From: Anseranas semipalmata
Lineage: Eukaryota; Chordata; Aves; Anseriformes; Anseranatidae
DNA: 64,000 nt
Assembly (NCBI GenBank): GCA_013399115.1
Contig: VXAA01006438.1
Span: 139,729-203,728, forward strand
Direction: 5' to 3'
The notes below the pieces were generated by a model. It was given only the letters and a program-made list of their open reading frames with translations, ran no database searches and was not told where the DNA came from. Shown piece by piece: positions 51,469-64,000 of this stretch. The position numbers and the translations under genes were made by a program. How positions within the stretch are numbered: position 1 is the first letter of the stretch; every line of letters starts with the position of its first letter.

Positions 51469-52063
51469 TACTAAATGTTGAAAAAATGGCAGCAGCTGTG
51501 TGTAAAAGCTTTAGAGAAATTACTTCTACATCTGAAACCCATTCTGAAAGTCTGAATCAATGATTTCTTCAATTTTCTGTACTTTTTTCTTTACTTTTTT
51601 CCACTAATCAGTTATTTTATCTGCAAGTGAAAAGGTTTATTAAGACTGGTACAAAGGTAACTTCAAATGAGAGGCAGCATCGGCATCAAAGTTAATTGTT
51701 GTGCGTCCACCATCACCACAAAGAATTCTCCAGTCTTGAGATAATTAAATGTTGTCACACTTAAATGGTATATTTTGATTCAAGTTTCTGGTTTCTTAGC
51801 ACTACACTCTCCTCCCATGAAAAAGAAAGACAAGCAACTATGAGTAATATCAGTAAAACATAGCAAGAGTGAAAGATAAAGAAGCCCCTCCCCTGTCTCC
51901 AGTGTAATCTTGTCCCCTAAGTGTTGTGGAGTCTACAACACAACACACTTCCTTCTTCCAGATACAGGCCTTTCTTCAGCACCAGTAGCATAATGATTTA
52001 TGATTAACCCATTTCACTGTTATCCGCATGACTCTAAATAGCAACATGGAACTTCAGTAATTG

Positions 52064-52168
52064 CACAAGGCAATTTTACTCTTATTAAATCACAGTAAAA
52101 TCTGGAACACAGCCAGTACCAGCTACAACATGCATCTACAGAATTTGATGAACACAAGTTTTATTCTT
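52064..52168 (+). repeat. intronic direct duplication B, copy 2
   Basis: Partner of 51363-51468, about 700 bases away in the same PSEN1 intron. Confidence 0.95.
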
Positions 52169-52684
52169 GTGGATAGTGGAATTATCTACTGATTGATACA
52201 CAGGTCATAACAGCAACTTGCATTCAGTAGGTTATTTTTTTGCAACTGAAAGGAGAAACAAAATATCAAAAAAAGACAAGCCCTGCAGAATATAGTTCTG
52301 CAAACGAATCTCTTTTTGGCAATTTCTCTCTTTTCTTTCAGTAACATACAGGATACTTAAGCACAGAAAGCTGATAAACATTTTCTGAACAAGTACTCCT
52401 TTTGAAATGCTTGGTTCACAGCCTAATGACATACTGCTTTGGTGTATTACCATTTTTTCCTGTTCCTATTTTGTAAGAACAAAACATGCTGGTTTTCATC
52501 TTGAAAATCTTAGCCAGAAGATGATTCACATTTTTGAGTCAACAGCGAAAGGAAAACTGAGACCCAAATGAACAGACTGGGAATTCCAGCTGGCAAGTAA
52601 CATGTTAAAACAGAGAAAAATGAGAAAATCACTTCAGCTGAGTGGGTGATTGTAAGTTTAAAGAATTTAATAAAATGTACTTAC

Positions 52685-52783
52685 AGGAGTAAATAAGTGC
52701 TGGGAAGAGAGTTTCATTTCTCTCTTGAGCTGTTTCAACTAGCATACGAAGAGGACCTTTAGGACATAAGACAGCAACCAAAT
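52685..52783 (-). CDS. PSEN1: PSEN1 exon: TM6 end and amphipathic segment
   Basis: 99 bp, acceptor CAG 52786-52784, donor GTAA from 52684. It completes the codon of the first catalytic Asp (split over the junction, VISVY-D) and encodes [20 protein letters not shown] and then [13 protein letters not shown], identical to human as far as I recall it. No GT-AG deviation. Too short for a long ORF, so found by splicing. Confidence 0.97.
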
Positions 52784-54948
52784 CTGGAAGGAAGAGTAAA
52801 CAGATCTTACATCATTGCAGACATACTTCTAAGAAGGTTTTTACCTAACACTTGCAGAGAGCAGTAATAAGGTGAAGTGCCACCCTGAACGTAGGCTTCT
52901 GAGAGAGCCACTTACTAGTCACAGGTCAGCATCCTACACAAAGTTAAAATTTTTCTCTCAGTCTGACTTCTAGATCAAGTGTCCAAGCATACATATGTCA
53001 CTGCAGGTCACTGTTACCCTTCAGACCCCTTCTTCATCTCTCTTCACTTCTTTCTCCCTTCCTAGCTGCATGGCAACGTTACCAATACTACAATGTACTC
53101 CTAGTCTTAGGTCTTGCACACCTATAATGTCTGGAGACCAGCTAGACAAGGATTACCATATAAAATTTGAGGTGGTAAATGAATTTATTTGGTCCTGTTC
53201 ATGTCCTCTAGGTACATAGACCTTTTCTTAAATAGTTGATCTTTCTCCCAAGTAGTAAGTAGTTCAGTGGCTAACTGAAACCTAGAAGCCACACTACAGA
53301 CATCTATTTTGATATTCCATTACATGCAAGTCCCCATGACCTTGGATCAGCTCAACAAGCCTCAGCATTTTCTTCCAAGCCAGAACACACTTTTGCAGAC
53401 CACAAAAAAGTGAACTAATGTTCTTTAGGCCAAATAAAAAAACAACACCTTATCATGGAACTTCATTACTCCATCACCCTCCACGAAGTTTACAGATAAA
53501 AAGTCATTAATGAAAAAAGTATTTTAGTTTCTAAGAATACATAGCTTTATAATATTGGCTTCAGTAATCAAAAAGAATACCTAAAAGTATTGCTGCTCTG
53601 ATGCTTATTCTTTGATTTTCAAAGGCTTTCTCTGCCAAAAGTTAAGACAGTTTACCAACTTTAAGAAAGCATACAACAAACAGCTGTTTGCACAATTTCA
53701 TCATTTCACTCAGATGCATACTAATTAGAGGAGGAAGTTTAGGGAATCTTACACCAACAGCGTGAAACACTGCGTGAAACAACTTATTAATATTCTTTGT
53801 TGTGGAACCAATTTTACATATTATTGTAATATACAAATATTAAAATATGATGTTCCTCACTTAAGATATTATGCAACTGCAAATATTGCTGTGTCTCAAT
53901 GTTGATTTGCAAGTTGAAAGCACATAATTCACAAAGACTACTATTCAATTTACACATTGGAAATAACCAAGCTTACTTTCTATTGCCAAAACTTTTCTTA
54001 ACCCAAGTGTAAGGCTAAAACAAATTTTAAGACAACAGGTAAGTGGGGCTTACATATCTTCTATGGATTAGAAATGACTGCCAGTTTATTCCCACTTAAA
54101 GAAGAAAAAAAGCGAGTGTGAGTGTGAAAAGGAAAAAACAGGTTTACGAAATTTTGCAGAAAAAAAGCTGTTTGCATAGATGAGAGGTGTTGAAAGCACA
54201 TTTAGGATAACAAAAAAACAAAACCAGCAGCTTTTTTCCTGTGTCCAGTGCCCTCTAAAGCTTTATGAAAAAACTACATCTAGATATCTCTATTTCAGTC
54301 ACCATTCTGAAAAAATTTAATATGCAATAACTCAAATTAATTTTATTTTTATTTTAAGATCAATGAAACAGATTTCTAAACTATATCCTTCTATATATAA
54401 AATGACTTTAAGAATCTTGAAAATGAATGAAAATTGCCTTGAATCCTTCCTTGATTCCTACTCTTATTATTAGACACGGATCATGGTGTGGGTGCTATGC
54501 CCTCAAATTTGAGTAATTCATAGGCTAGGCAGATCTATACCTACACAGGACCGTACCCAAACAACAAACTCCTAAATTCTGAATATACAATGGTTTCCAA
54601 GGATTCTTGGGGAAAATGGGAAGTACAAAATCTCTCCACATTCATAGAAGAGATCAAGATGACAATATAGGTATCTTATCTCCTCCTTTCTTGAATTACT
54701 TAAATTCTAACCGTTCTTCCTCCCCAAAGATTCGAGAAAGTCCAGAAAACACAAAGGAAGATGGCATCACACAGTCACACAAAGCCCTTAGCTGCATGTC
54801 ACTTATCGTAGTTTAGATAATTATCTTATTTCTGAAGACTGTAATCATCTTATTCACTACTTTGCATGATCTCCCCTCCCCAAACTTCTTTTTTTAAGCT
54901 GGAATTCCCACCATAATTTCTGTTGCTATGACTTGCCCCAGACCTTAC
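52784..54948 (-). other. PSEN1: PSEN1 intron, 2.17 kb
   Basis: It interrupts the codon of the first catalytic Asp. AT-rich; no other feature recognised. Confidence 0.85.
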
Positions 54949-55169
54949 CATACACTGAAATGACAGCCAGGATAAGCCACGCAGTCCATTCAGGAAGATA
55001 CTTAATGAACACCAATGCCATGAGAGCGCTTATCATAATGAGATACGCCTGCTGGAGCCGAAGTGGGCCCTTCCAATGAATACAGATCATTCCCACAACA
55101 CCGAAGTTCCAGATCATGAGTGCCACCGTAATGTAGTCCATGGCAACGTTATATGTCTTAAAAACCTCA
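54949..55169 (-). CDS. PSEN1: PSEN1 exon: TM4, TM5 and most of TM6
   Basis: 221 bp, acceptor TTTTAG ending at 55170 after a T-rich tract, donor GTAAGG from 54948. It encodes [20 protein letters not shown], then [20 protein letters not shown], and continues to [10 protein letters not shown] plus the first base of the catalytic Asp codon (human D257). GMICIHW has Cys where human presenilin 1 has Ser; human presenilin 2 also has Cys there. Confidence 0.97.
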
Positions 55170-56923
55170 CTAAAAAAAAAAAAAATGGAGAAGACTGTGG
55201 ACTGCATTTGCTTAAAACAATGGAAACAAGTCACAGATGCAACCTTCAGTGTTTTTTTTTTTCTTTACATCTTACTACTCAATGTAGTGGCACAAATGTG
55301 AAATTAGTACTTAATTAAAAACTACTTTTCACAAAGGGGACAGTTTTACCAACATTTACTTCATACTGTTTCATCCTTCTGCAAATTTTCATTTGCGTTC
55401 TATTACCTTTTCAGTCAAACCAGAGATTGACAGGAGAGGACATTAGTGCATAAACAGTCATTTTGATTGTGCTCATGATTTTCAAAAATCAGAAGAATAA
55501 GAATTTGTGAGGTTATAAAGAATCTTTAAAAGCATACAAACAGATCTCTCCTTACTTACCTGTATCCCATGGAATGGAAACACTTTGCTAATTCCAAAGT
55601 ATGATATACATCATTATTCTATTCTATTCTTTGCCACAAACACTGAAGTAAAAACCTTGCTTTTTGGACAAACCGTGCCACTCTGTCACACCAAATATTA
55701 TAAACCAGTTAAGACCTTCAGTAAGTAATAAACCAAAGTAGAGAAATATGTTGTCACCAAGACACAGTTGATTTTCTCTGACCCAGGGGAGAAATGGCTG
55801 CAATGGCTGTCTGCAGATTCTGCTACTACCACCTCATCAAGCCATCAAGAACCTTGCGTAATTTGCATGATACTTTCCTCCAGGAAATTTGTCTTACCTA
55901 GTTGTTAGCTAGCCTTTGAGATGTACAGTGTTAACGTGATGGCCCTTACTGCCATCACCTATAATTGGTCTACAGACTCCCCCCTCACTCATTGGTCCTT
56001 TGGAAAAGGAAACCAGAAGTGCTGTGAGGCAGCAGAGACAGGGGAAGGAAAGTAGAGGGTCAGGAAAGCCTTCAGTCCCTCTACTCACACAAGCTCACTG
56101 AAGAGTGCCAGCTCTAACCCAAACCCAAAGGAAGTGAGCCTAGCAACTTGCCTCTACCCAGTCTACATTGCCTTTGAGCAGCACATGTTGCCTGGTTATT
56201 AAGGTTAGAAGAAAGTCGTTGTTAAGGTTAGAGGAAAACACTGACCAAAAAAGGCACTACAGGCCACTTCTGGCAAAAATTAGTGACTGAAGGAACCCCA
56301 TTTTCCCCCCTGGAGACCAAATTAAAGAGACATGTATCTGTCATCAAGTGGCACAAAAATATACATGCCATAATAATTTCACTGCATAACTCTAGTTATA
56401 AGCCCAGGTCAGGTTGCTTGTTTTAGAGAACTCTGAGTATTATGTACAACTTTTCTTTAAGTCTGACTAATGGCATGCTTCAGAATTTGAAAAGAGAAAC
56501 ACTAAAACATGTAACAGAGGTATATTCTGACAGAGCAGATTCTTTTCAGCTGATTCTTTTCTACCACTCCCATACAAACAGCCTTTGCATATACAGCCCA
56601 CCTCCAAAGCCATGATGTAAACAGCTGCTCTTGAGTCATATGGTTATGAAAATTAAGTCATTAGAAGCTGTGCTAACAGTATAAGCTACCCTGTGTAAGA
56701 TATCTTATTTATGTGATGAGTATGCCATGGGCAGTACACTATCAGATGTACTACAAACCCATAAATCTCTCTATGAAGCTATATGAAACTAAAAATTTTA
56801 CTTTGCTAGCAATAGCTTACTTGGTATTATTCTTGTTAAGATTCAAGGGCTAGTTCTAAAATAAACACACAAACAAGTAACATCATACATGAAAAATCAC
56901 ATATTCATGCTTAGTTCACTTAC
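55170..56923 (-). other. PSEN1: PSEN1 intron, 1.75 kb
   Basis: Contains a short imperfect direct repeat (TTAAGGTTAGAAGAAA at 56199-56214, again near 56222-56237 with one change). Otherwise unremarkable. Confidence 0.85.
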
Positions 56924-56991
56924 CCCAGGTAGATGAATGAGAAAAAGAAAAGCAGCAAAAGAGAAGAAATGATAAGCCAACCATGGATCAC
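56924..56991 (-). CDS. PSEN1: PSEN1 exon: TM3
   Basis: 68 bp, acceptor CAG 56994-56992, donor GTAAG from 56923. It encodes VIHGWLIISSLLLLFFFSFI and then YLG. Human has VIHAW. It is too short to appear as a long ORF; found by looking for the missing TM3 between flanking exons. Length and phases equal the human exon. Confidence 0.97.
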
Positions 56992-59900
56992 CTGGAAAAA
57001 TACATATCAACATAGATTTTTTTTAGGTTGATACTTTTAAGTTATTATCTACTTAAAAATGCTTTTAATGCTACTTTCCCTTTGATTAAAGCAGGAAAAT
57101 GATACTCAGATCTCTCTCTCTTTGGTTGTTGCTAAGCTCGTATTTAGCCTATACATATCATTGTCTCAATTTACACTCATGAATTTTAAGAGCTTTGTGG
57201 TCTTTCAACAGAGGTTCTATAAAATGCAAACTACTTTTCGTATATTTTTAGACCACTTTGATAACAATAGCATTGTAACATAGCAGAAATATCCAGCATT
57301 AACACAGATGCAAAACATGATTCATTTCTGTGCTATTAAAAAGCCCACTCTCATTCTGAATAATTTTCAGGATTCAGTTACAGCATTAAATGCTAAAACA
57401 TAGAAAACCTTCAGTGTTTATTTGCTAGAATTCACAATTATCATTTCATTGATGAATGACTATATTAGGACTTCTATATTCTCTACCAATCATCTATACT
57501 CATAATCCCTTAATTTGAGATGAGAGCAGATATAGAAGCCCAACAANTCTGTCTTGTATTGGAGGGGACACAAAGATTTGATCTTGGAAATAATATTAAC
57601 TCTGACTTTGCTCTGAAGAAAGAGCATACTACTCTTGTATATTATCATGCAAAATTAAAAATGAAGATTGATGAACTGTGTAACTTTTGTAACTTCTGAA
57701 CTAAGAATGAAACATATTTGTCATATTCCCAGCACTGAATTTCATCTATATAACCAGACCTAACATTACAAGTAGATAACAAATCAGAAGCAGTAACTTA
57801 GAAATTCAAGCTACATGTGAAATCCTGCTTTAAATAGACTGGTTCAATGGAAAATTAGTTACTTTAGCTGTACATGTACATCAGATGAAAGTATTCAAAA
57901 AACATTTAGAAATTGTTCTCCACTTCTCCTCTTCCGAAGCTTGCGTACTAGAATAAATCTTATGTTATAGTTTTTAGAATATATATATTTTGCAAAAGTT
58001 AATTTAAAAGTAAAGCCCATATGCATGCAGACAAAAGGAATCACATGTACATGAGACAACCAGGACCCAGCAACTTAAGAATTTCAGCATTCTCTCTATT
58101 GCATTTAATAATTTAGTACATTTAGACTAATACTATTTTTTCATACACATTTTTAAAATTCTCAGTAGTTTTTGAAACACTCATTCTCCTCCTTCACACT
58201 GTCTTTCAAAATGGGTTCCAATTTAACCTTCCAAACTGATAAATTTAATCTTATGTAATAAAAACCTTCATTTAAGTTGATAATCTACCAAAATGGCTTA
58301 CTACATATGCTAGTGTATTCTCAAAAAGACGTAAGAATTTTCCACATGTAATAAGTATGGTGCCTATAAAGATGCTGCACAGACACTGTCAAAGTACCTG
58401 TCTTAGTCTGTCAAATTGTCACTGCTCATAGGAAGGTGAGGGTGGGAAGAACACAGGACATATGGAAAGCTGAAGACTCATAAGGCTACCTATATATCTA
58501 AGTAGTGATCTGACAGAGTAATTTTATTTCTCTATAAAATTAGTTGAAAACATTTAAAAAAAAAGAACAAAGCAAGTTGTGTCATTTCTTTTAATATTAA
58601 CATGACTTCTATTTGTAGTTCTTCAATTTGTAGTATAAGGTCTTAAAATATCTCACCACCTAAGAAAATCCTGTGAATACTAATGTTTCATTCTAGTAAA
58701 GGGTAAAATGCTAAAAATGTCAAACTGCAGGGCCACAGTCCAGCAAACGTTTACACACACTTTGCACAACTACTGTCAATGGTACTAACGAAGGTAGCTG
58801 GAACAGTTGACTTAACTTGGCATTTTGCGCACAGGTGTTTGTTTTATTCTCAGTATGCATGTCACTTGCTGTAGTATTTTCTAAATCATTGGCCTCTTCT
58901 CATACAAGTGATTTTGCCAAAGTATTTCTTAAGATAAGTTTTGGCTAGCATTTTCCTAACAGCATATCATGACAGGTTTATTGCCTTCTAATTAAAGAAT
59001 TTTCATTCTTTATTTGACAATGGCTCAAACACTAACTGATTGCCGGTACAGAGTCAGCTTTGCCTGCTACAACTTGAATAAAAGTTAAGGATTGCAGAAT
59101 GTGGGGAATTATAACAACCAGATTTTGGTTAGGCAGACTAAAACAATGAAGAACGCAGAGAATAAAATAGGTTAAAAAGAAAAGCTAGTCAAAAGAATCA
59201 CCTAGGAAGACGCCTTTTCTAGTTAGATTTAGGAGCTAGAATCGGGATCATTCTTAACTTATGCAGAGGGGAAACGTAGGAAACAAACAGCAATAAAGCT
59301 GAAATATTATTTCCTTTCTTGAAAGGAGTTTTCAGATAAAATCTCAAAGATAAGCAAATTATAACTACCAATTGGAGGCCTAACATTCTTTCATTTGAAG
59401 TTCCATTCTCTGTAACACAGACTACATACTACATATAGAACTGCACGTAAAATAAAATTGGACAGGTAACTAGATTTTACAGCATTCTGGTATAAAAACA
59501 TAGAAATACTCTTTTAGCAATTTTAAAAATAAAAACATAATGGTTTCTTTTAATTAGCATAAAACACAACTACAGGAAATTTCTGTTGTCTAGTCATTCT
59601 AATCTTTAAGTACAATAATTATTTTTGTAAGGAGAACGTCCAGTGCTTTGTAAGGTCCAGAGGGAAGCCAGAAGTGTGAAAAACTTAGTATAAACAAATT
59701 TGATGCTTTCAGCACCTGAGGAGAACTGAGTGGCAGCCAAGGAACCTAGCTGAAGCACATCAGTTATTTGACTTCGTTAGAATGATCAAAGCTCACAATT
59801 TATAAAGAAAACTTAGTCAATTCAGAGTTAACACCACACTGTGATAAGAATGGTAGTCTATACCTTAAAAACGCTCTTCCAAGCCATATACAGATTCATG

Positions 59901-60693
59901 CAGAAATCCCTGCCCCAGTCATTCCACAGATACTTTGTAAAGGGGTTTCACCCACAGCCACGAAAGACCACGAATACTTTCCCCTCTTGAAAGCAAAACA
60001 AAGCGGAGCAAAGCTTTGTGCCAGTGCATGGATCCCTCAGCCAGTTTTACTACTATTAAAGAGATTCACTGTGCACTGGGAAATTCTGTTATGCCAAGCT
60101 TTGTCAAATAGGTCATTAAGACCAAAGACAACCACCAATTTTCATGAACAAGAGCTCCCAGGCAGGTGACATTGCAATTATTTATGCTAAGCCTGGACTT
60201 GCCTAGATTACATCATTATATGATTGAAATCTTTCATAAAAGAGCCTTTGAGTCTCCGTGTTTGCTCTAACGATATGGCCTGGCATGTACAGCCATGCAC
60301 ACATCAGTCTTGGGAGACTTCTATACTGGGATGTAGGGTGGGGGAGAGCAGAGCCCTTGAAGAGCCCCTGAAGTCTTGAAGAGCTTTCAAGTTGTAGGAC
60401 CTGCTGTGCTTTGTAGTTCTTGATCACAGGAAGATTTCACTACATGGTACATTTCACAGGAATAAGAAGCAATGCCACCCTAATTCTAGCTGATAAGACA
60501 GCCAGCAGTGTTAGCATTGGTCACTGTCTCCCTGTTCTGTGAAAGAAACAGAAGCCACAAAACTGAAACAGTTAAAATCACCACTCTTGCTCCTTTTGCT
60601 CACTCATCCTTGATAACCCTTCATTTTGCTCCATCCCTGATAATCTGTACTAATAAATAAAACCAGTATATTACTCAAGTCAATTATACTCAC
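56992..60693 (-). other. PSEN1: PSEN1 intron, 3.7 kb
   Basis: AT-rich intron between TM2 and TM3 exons. A single ambiguous base occurs at 57547. No gene or transposon recognised. Confidence 0.85.
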
Positions 60694-60835
60694 CTTGTAG
60701 CACCTGTATTTGTAAAGCACAACCAGCAGTATGGTCATGACAATGATGACACTGATCATGATAGCGGCGTTGAGAATTGAATTCAGGGCCCTCTGTCCAA
60801 TTGTCTCTGTCTCTTCTGTGAATGGAGTGTAGATG
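60694..60835 (-). CDS. PSEN1: PSEN1 exon: first lumenal loop and TM2
   Basis: 142 bp, acceptor TAG 60838-60836, donor GTGAGT from 60693. It encodes [20 protein letters not shown] and then [20 protein letters not shown], ending YKYRCYK. The lumenal loop is implicated in substrate handling in the family. Confidence 0.97.
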
Positions 60836-62128
60836 CTACAACAACAAAGAGTCAACTGAAATGCCACTGTATATTCCACAGATGTTTCTGATATGCAAGG
60901 CCAACATGAAATGAAATTGCAGTAATCTTTCAATTCAGAGCTGTAAAAGTGACAGCTATTTTCTACTTAGCCAAAATTTGAAAGGCGGCACAGTATCATA
61001 TTAGGCAAGCTTTAAAAAATATATATTATTCTTCCTTAGAATACTTGCCTTTCCTATATTGTTAGATTACAACTATTTTCTGCTTTGTAAAACAAACAAC
61101 AAAAAGCAGAAATCTACATTGCTTGATAACTTTGCTCACATGCTATGAATCATTAGACTATTACTGCAGCTAGACCTTTGTAAGCACACCACCTAGTGGA
61201 TTTACATTGAAGCGTCCCCCCAGTGCTTCCAACAAAACAGTGCATGAGCTCAACTCTAATAGAAATAAAACAAGCTGGGGAGAAAAAAAACACTTCATTA
61301 CATGACAGGAAAAAAGAAAATACTTACCATAAATAAAATCCCAAGAAAAATAATTTTTGATCAACAGCTTTGTTTCAACAAAACACAAAGTTCTTTTTCA
61401 CTACCATTTTATGACATTTGTATATTACACAAACATTTCAAAGCCAAAGACACTTTGAATCATTTTGTCTAAACGTTTTTACAGGGGAACATTTAGACTG
61501 ATTTGCTGCAGGTTCTGACAGGTTCAGTGTTCTTTGTCTCCTTTCTCTTAAACCAGCTTTCACTGAAATTTCTATTTTTTGGCAATATTAATATTTTGCC
61601 AAAAATATTTTTCTATACACAGAAACTTTCCTAGCAGGTTTCCTAACTGCAACAGAAGTGAACCTCAGAAAACTGTCTTCCTCTTGTATTTGAGTTTCTT
61701 TTTCAAACAGCATAGACAAACCAGAATTTGGCATACATGCTTCTTCATTTAAATGAATACTGATTTTCTTCCTTCCCAAAAGCTTTGTATTCTAGCAGAG
61801 TACAACTGAAATGGCTTTGGCTAAGGACTGAGTTTATTGTATGAATACCACAGAGCACAAAGTGTTAAAACAAGGACCAGGATTTGAATTAAGTAGTAAC
61901 AAGCAAGATGTCATCCAGACTGGCTGCCAGACAAACAACAAATGTGAATAGTACTGTGACAGAGAATTTGGTTTCTGGAAGTAATAAAATAAAACTATCT
62001 TTGGGCTGATGAAGGGGAAAAGGAAGATGAGGAAGTTCACTGTTTCAGTTATAATCCTGAAGAAATGGAGATTAAAGAAAATAATCTAAATGGATCCATT
62101 GAAAAGACGAGAAAAAATTGATACATAC
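60836..62128 (-). other. PSEN1: PSEN1 intron, 1.29 kb
   Basis: Between TM1 and TM2 exons. Nothing else recognised. Confidence 0.85.
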
Positions 62129-62385
62129 AGCTGTCCATCCTTGCGTGTATAAAAGCTGACAGACTTGATGGTTGCAACAACGACCACCATGCAAAGTGTG
62201 ACAGGTACAAACAACATAATCACATGTTTTGCCCCATATTTCAGTGTCAGCTCCTCATCTTCTTCTTCATCTTGTTCCACCACTTGCTGAATGTTGTTCT
62301 GTGGCTGCCCATTGGTCTCAGACCCAGGATTGTCATTTCTTCTGCGCTCGCTATTATCATGGCGCCGTCTTTCACTGTTGTCATT
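62129..62385 (-). CDS. PSEN1: PSEN1 exon: acidic N-terminus and TM1
   Basis: 257 bp, acceptor TTGCAG (CAG 62388-62386), donor GTATGT from 62128. It encodes a hydrophilic N-terminal segment with a tandem peptide repeat ([16 protein letters not shown]), the acidic stretch QDEEEDEE, then [20 protein letters not shown] (start of TM1) and [13 protein letters not shown]. The ATG-containing exon is upstream, outside the window. Confidence 0.97.
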
Positions 62386-64000
62386 CTGCAATATATAAAA
62401 CGCTTTCATCAGAAACTACCCATAATCATATTCTTGTATATTAAGCTAAAGATGATCTTGAGGGGGGAATGTGTAAGGCAATATTTACTGTCAAAAACAT
62501 TTGCCACACCAAGGACCTAAACAGGAGTAAGTAATTGCTTCACACAGTCATCAAAAGAATAGGAGCAAGCACAGGGTTATCTTAGAACAGTTTACACTAA
62601 AAACAGCAGCAGCTGATAGGCTGTTAGATGCAACCAGTATTGCTATGTCATCTTCTCTTCAAACAGAAGAAAAAGCTAAATAAAAAAAGACATCTTTTTC
62701 CCTTTGTCTAAACTACGGTTGATACAAGGGTGCGTGACTCATAGCTTGAAAACAACTAACTATATCTACTTCCAGAAATAATGCCAAAGAGACATTTATG
62801 ACCCTAACTCCATGAAAGTCCCTAGAAAATTTCTATTTTCCTTGCCATACTACTCCCACTACAGTACACTAACTAGAATATATATAAAGATGGAGTTTCA
62901 TGAGGCATAATGTTCCCACATTTTCAACAAGAAGAATGACATAGAAACAGTGATCAAACTCAGATAATTCTCACTCATTACACTGAGGTTTGATCTTAAA
63001 GTTTTACGGTGATGAGTTAAGTGTGCAAATTCTTTTTCTCCTTTGGCAAGGATGCTACTGCCACATCCTTTTGCTGACATTGAATAAATTCCACCACCGC
63101 TGTCAACAAATATGAAAAATCCTCCTGGCCTTCCTGATACTGCTAAGTGAAACATCAAGGCTATAATTCAAACACAAGGACAGAGGCAGACTCTCCACAT
63201 CTCCCTCAAAGGAATTAAGATTAACCACAAGCAAAAACATAATCTGAGAACTCAGCTTTTACAAAATTCTGAGCTAAAATACTGTCTATGAGTAAATGAT
63301 CAGGTCTGCACTCTTTAACAGGGGGCATTTAGCATTTTATGTTGTGTGCACATACAGAGAACACAGCAGGAGAGTAAGCTACATTTCACCTGTTCTGGAC
63401 CACATAGCAACAGAGCCATTTTGTGTTTACCGGTCACTCTAAACAAGCCCTAAAATGCAAGCGTTTATACAGATCAGTCTTTTTTTCTTTTCCCCACTCT
63501 ATTATCATGTCCAAAGCTGCTGCTGTACTGTTCCCGTTCTCTCCACCCAAGAGGCTCAACACAAATGAGATGTAATACAAAGACTTTTGATTCCTTACAA
63601 AATAAATCTTATGACTTCAGAATTACTTCATTTACAAACAGTTCAGTTTGAGTATATGTACTAGGGCAGCTTAATATTAAAAAGTACAATAAACTGAAGG
63701 GAGATACCTTTTGTAATGCCTTAAAATATCACTTAGTAAAATTGCTTTAGACATAGGATAGGGCATTGAAAATAACCTAATGTATTTCTACTTGAGAACT
63801 GTTACACAGGTAATTTTTTCCTTAAACATGCCATGTTAAAGTCCCATTACCTGTTCTTATCAGCATTTCCAAACATAACTGCTAGCTTGTGTCCAATTAA
63901 CTCACTGAAGTTTTTTCTGATAAATTAATAGTCATTTTGGAGATTCTTTATACAGAATTGTCTCAGCCCCACCCTCAGAAATGATAAGATGTTAAACACG
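62386..64000 (-). other. PSEN1: PSEN1 upstream intron, partial
   Basis: Sequence upstream of the TM1 exon. I searched the minus strand for the initiator exon (a presenilin N-terminus) and did not find it, so it lies beyond the right edge. Confidence 0.75.

Larger units (their letters stand above)
51255..52684 (-). other. PSEN1: PSEN1 intron, 1.43 kb, with internal duplication
   Basis: Lies between the 99-bp and 87-bp exons. Contains both copies of direct duplication B. Confidence 0.85.

Noticed and set aside
62386..64000. PSEN1 initiator exon
   Set aside because: Searched the minus strand for the presenilin N-terminus; none found, so not annotated.

Overview
The window looks like vertebrate nuclear DNA, most likely from a bird. 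It has multi-exon genes with GT-AG introns, AT-rich introns, CR1-type LINE copies as the dominant recognisable repeats, no Alu- or L1-like load, and a presenilin-1 gene packed into a short span. Runs of N (5642-5722, 10662-10665) and a single N (57547) show a draft assembly. The species cannot be fixed from sequence alone.

Right part (47.8-62.4 kb, minus strand): PSEN1, the catalytic subunit of gamma-secretase. Nine consecutive coding exons can be placed to the base, from the exon carrying TM1 to the stop codon. They include both catalytic aspartates (YD across an exon junction in TM6; GLGD in TM7) and the PALP motif. The exon with the initiator ATG lies beyond the right edge. The probable 3' UTR runs towards about 43.8 kb, and a decayed CR1 LINE (41.56-43.26 kb) lies just past it.

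Left part (0.3-12.6 kb, minus strand): the 5' coding end of PAPLN (papilin), a secreted matrix glycoprotein. Four coding exons are visible: a signal-peptide exon at 12.5 kb, then a 10.3-kb intron, then three exons that together encode the first thrombospondin type-1 repeat and the start of the cysteine-rich spacer. The rest of the gene lies beyond the left edge. The same-strand order PSEN1 then PAPLN agrees with known amniote synteny.

Middle (12.6-43 kb): mostly non-coding. The notable exception is a compact, apparently single-exon gene on the minus strand at 32.0-32.4 kb. It has a TATA box, a strong Kozak ATG, a 90-codon ORF that is one unbroken coiled coil of 13 heptads, and a nearby AATAAA. 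I do not recognise the protein; it is the best candidate here for something undescribed.

Repeats: an ancient amniote-type CR1 relic (8.64-9.84 kb, plus strand), possible CR1 tails at 6.2 and 20.8 kb, a MIR-like SINE relic (27.75 kb), two local direct duplications (16.1/16.7 kb and 51.4/52.1 kb), microsatellites, and an isolated GC-rich block with a G-quadruplex motif beside an A34 run at 7.1 kb. No tRNA, rRNA or CRISPR was seen.
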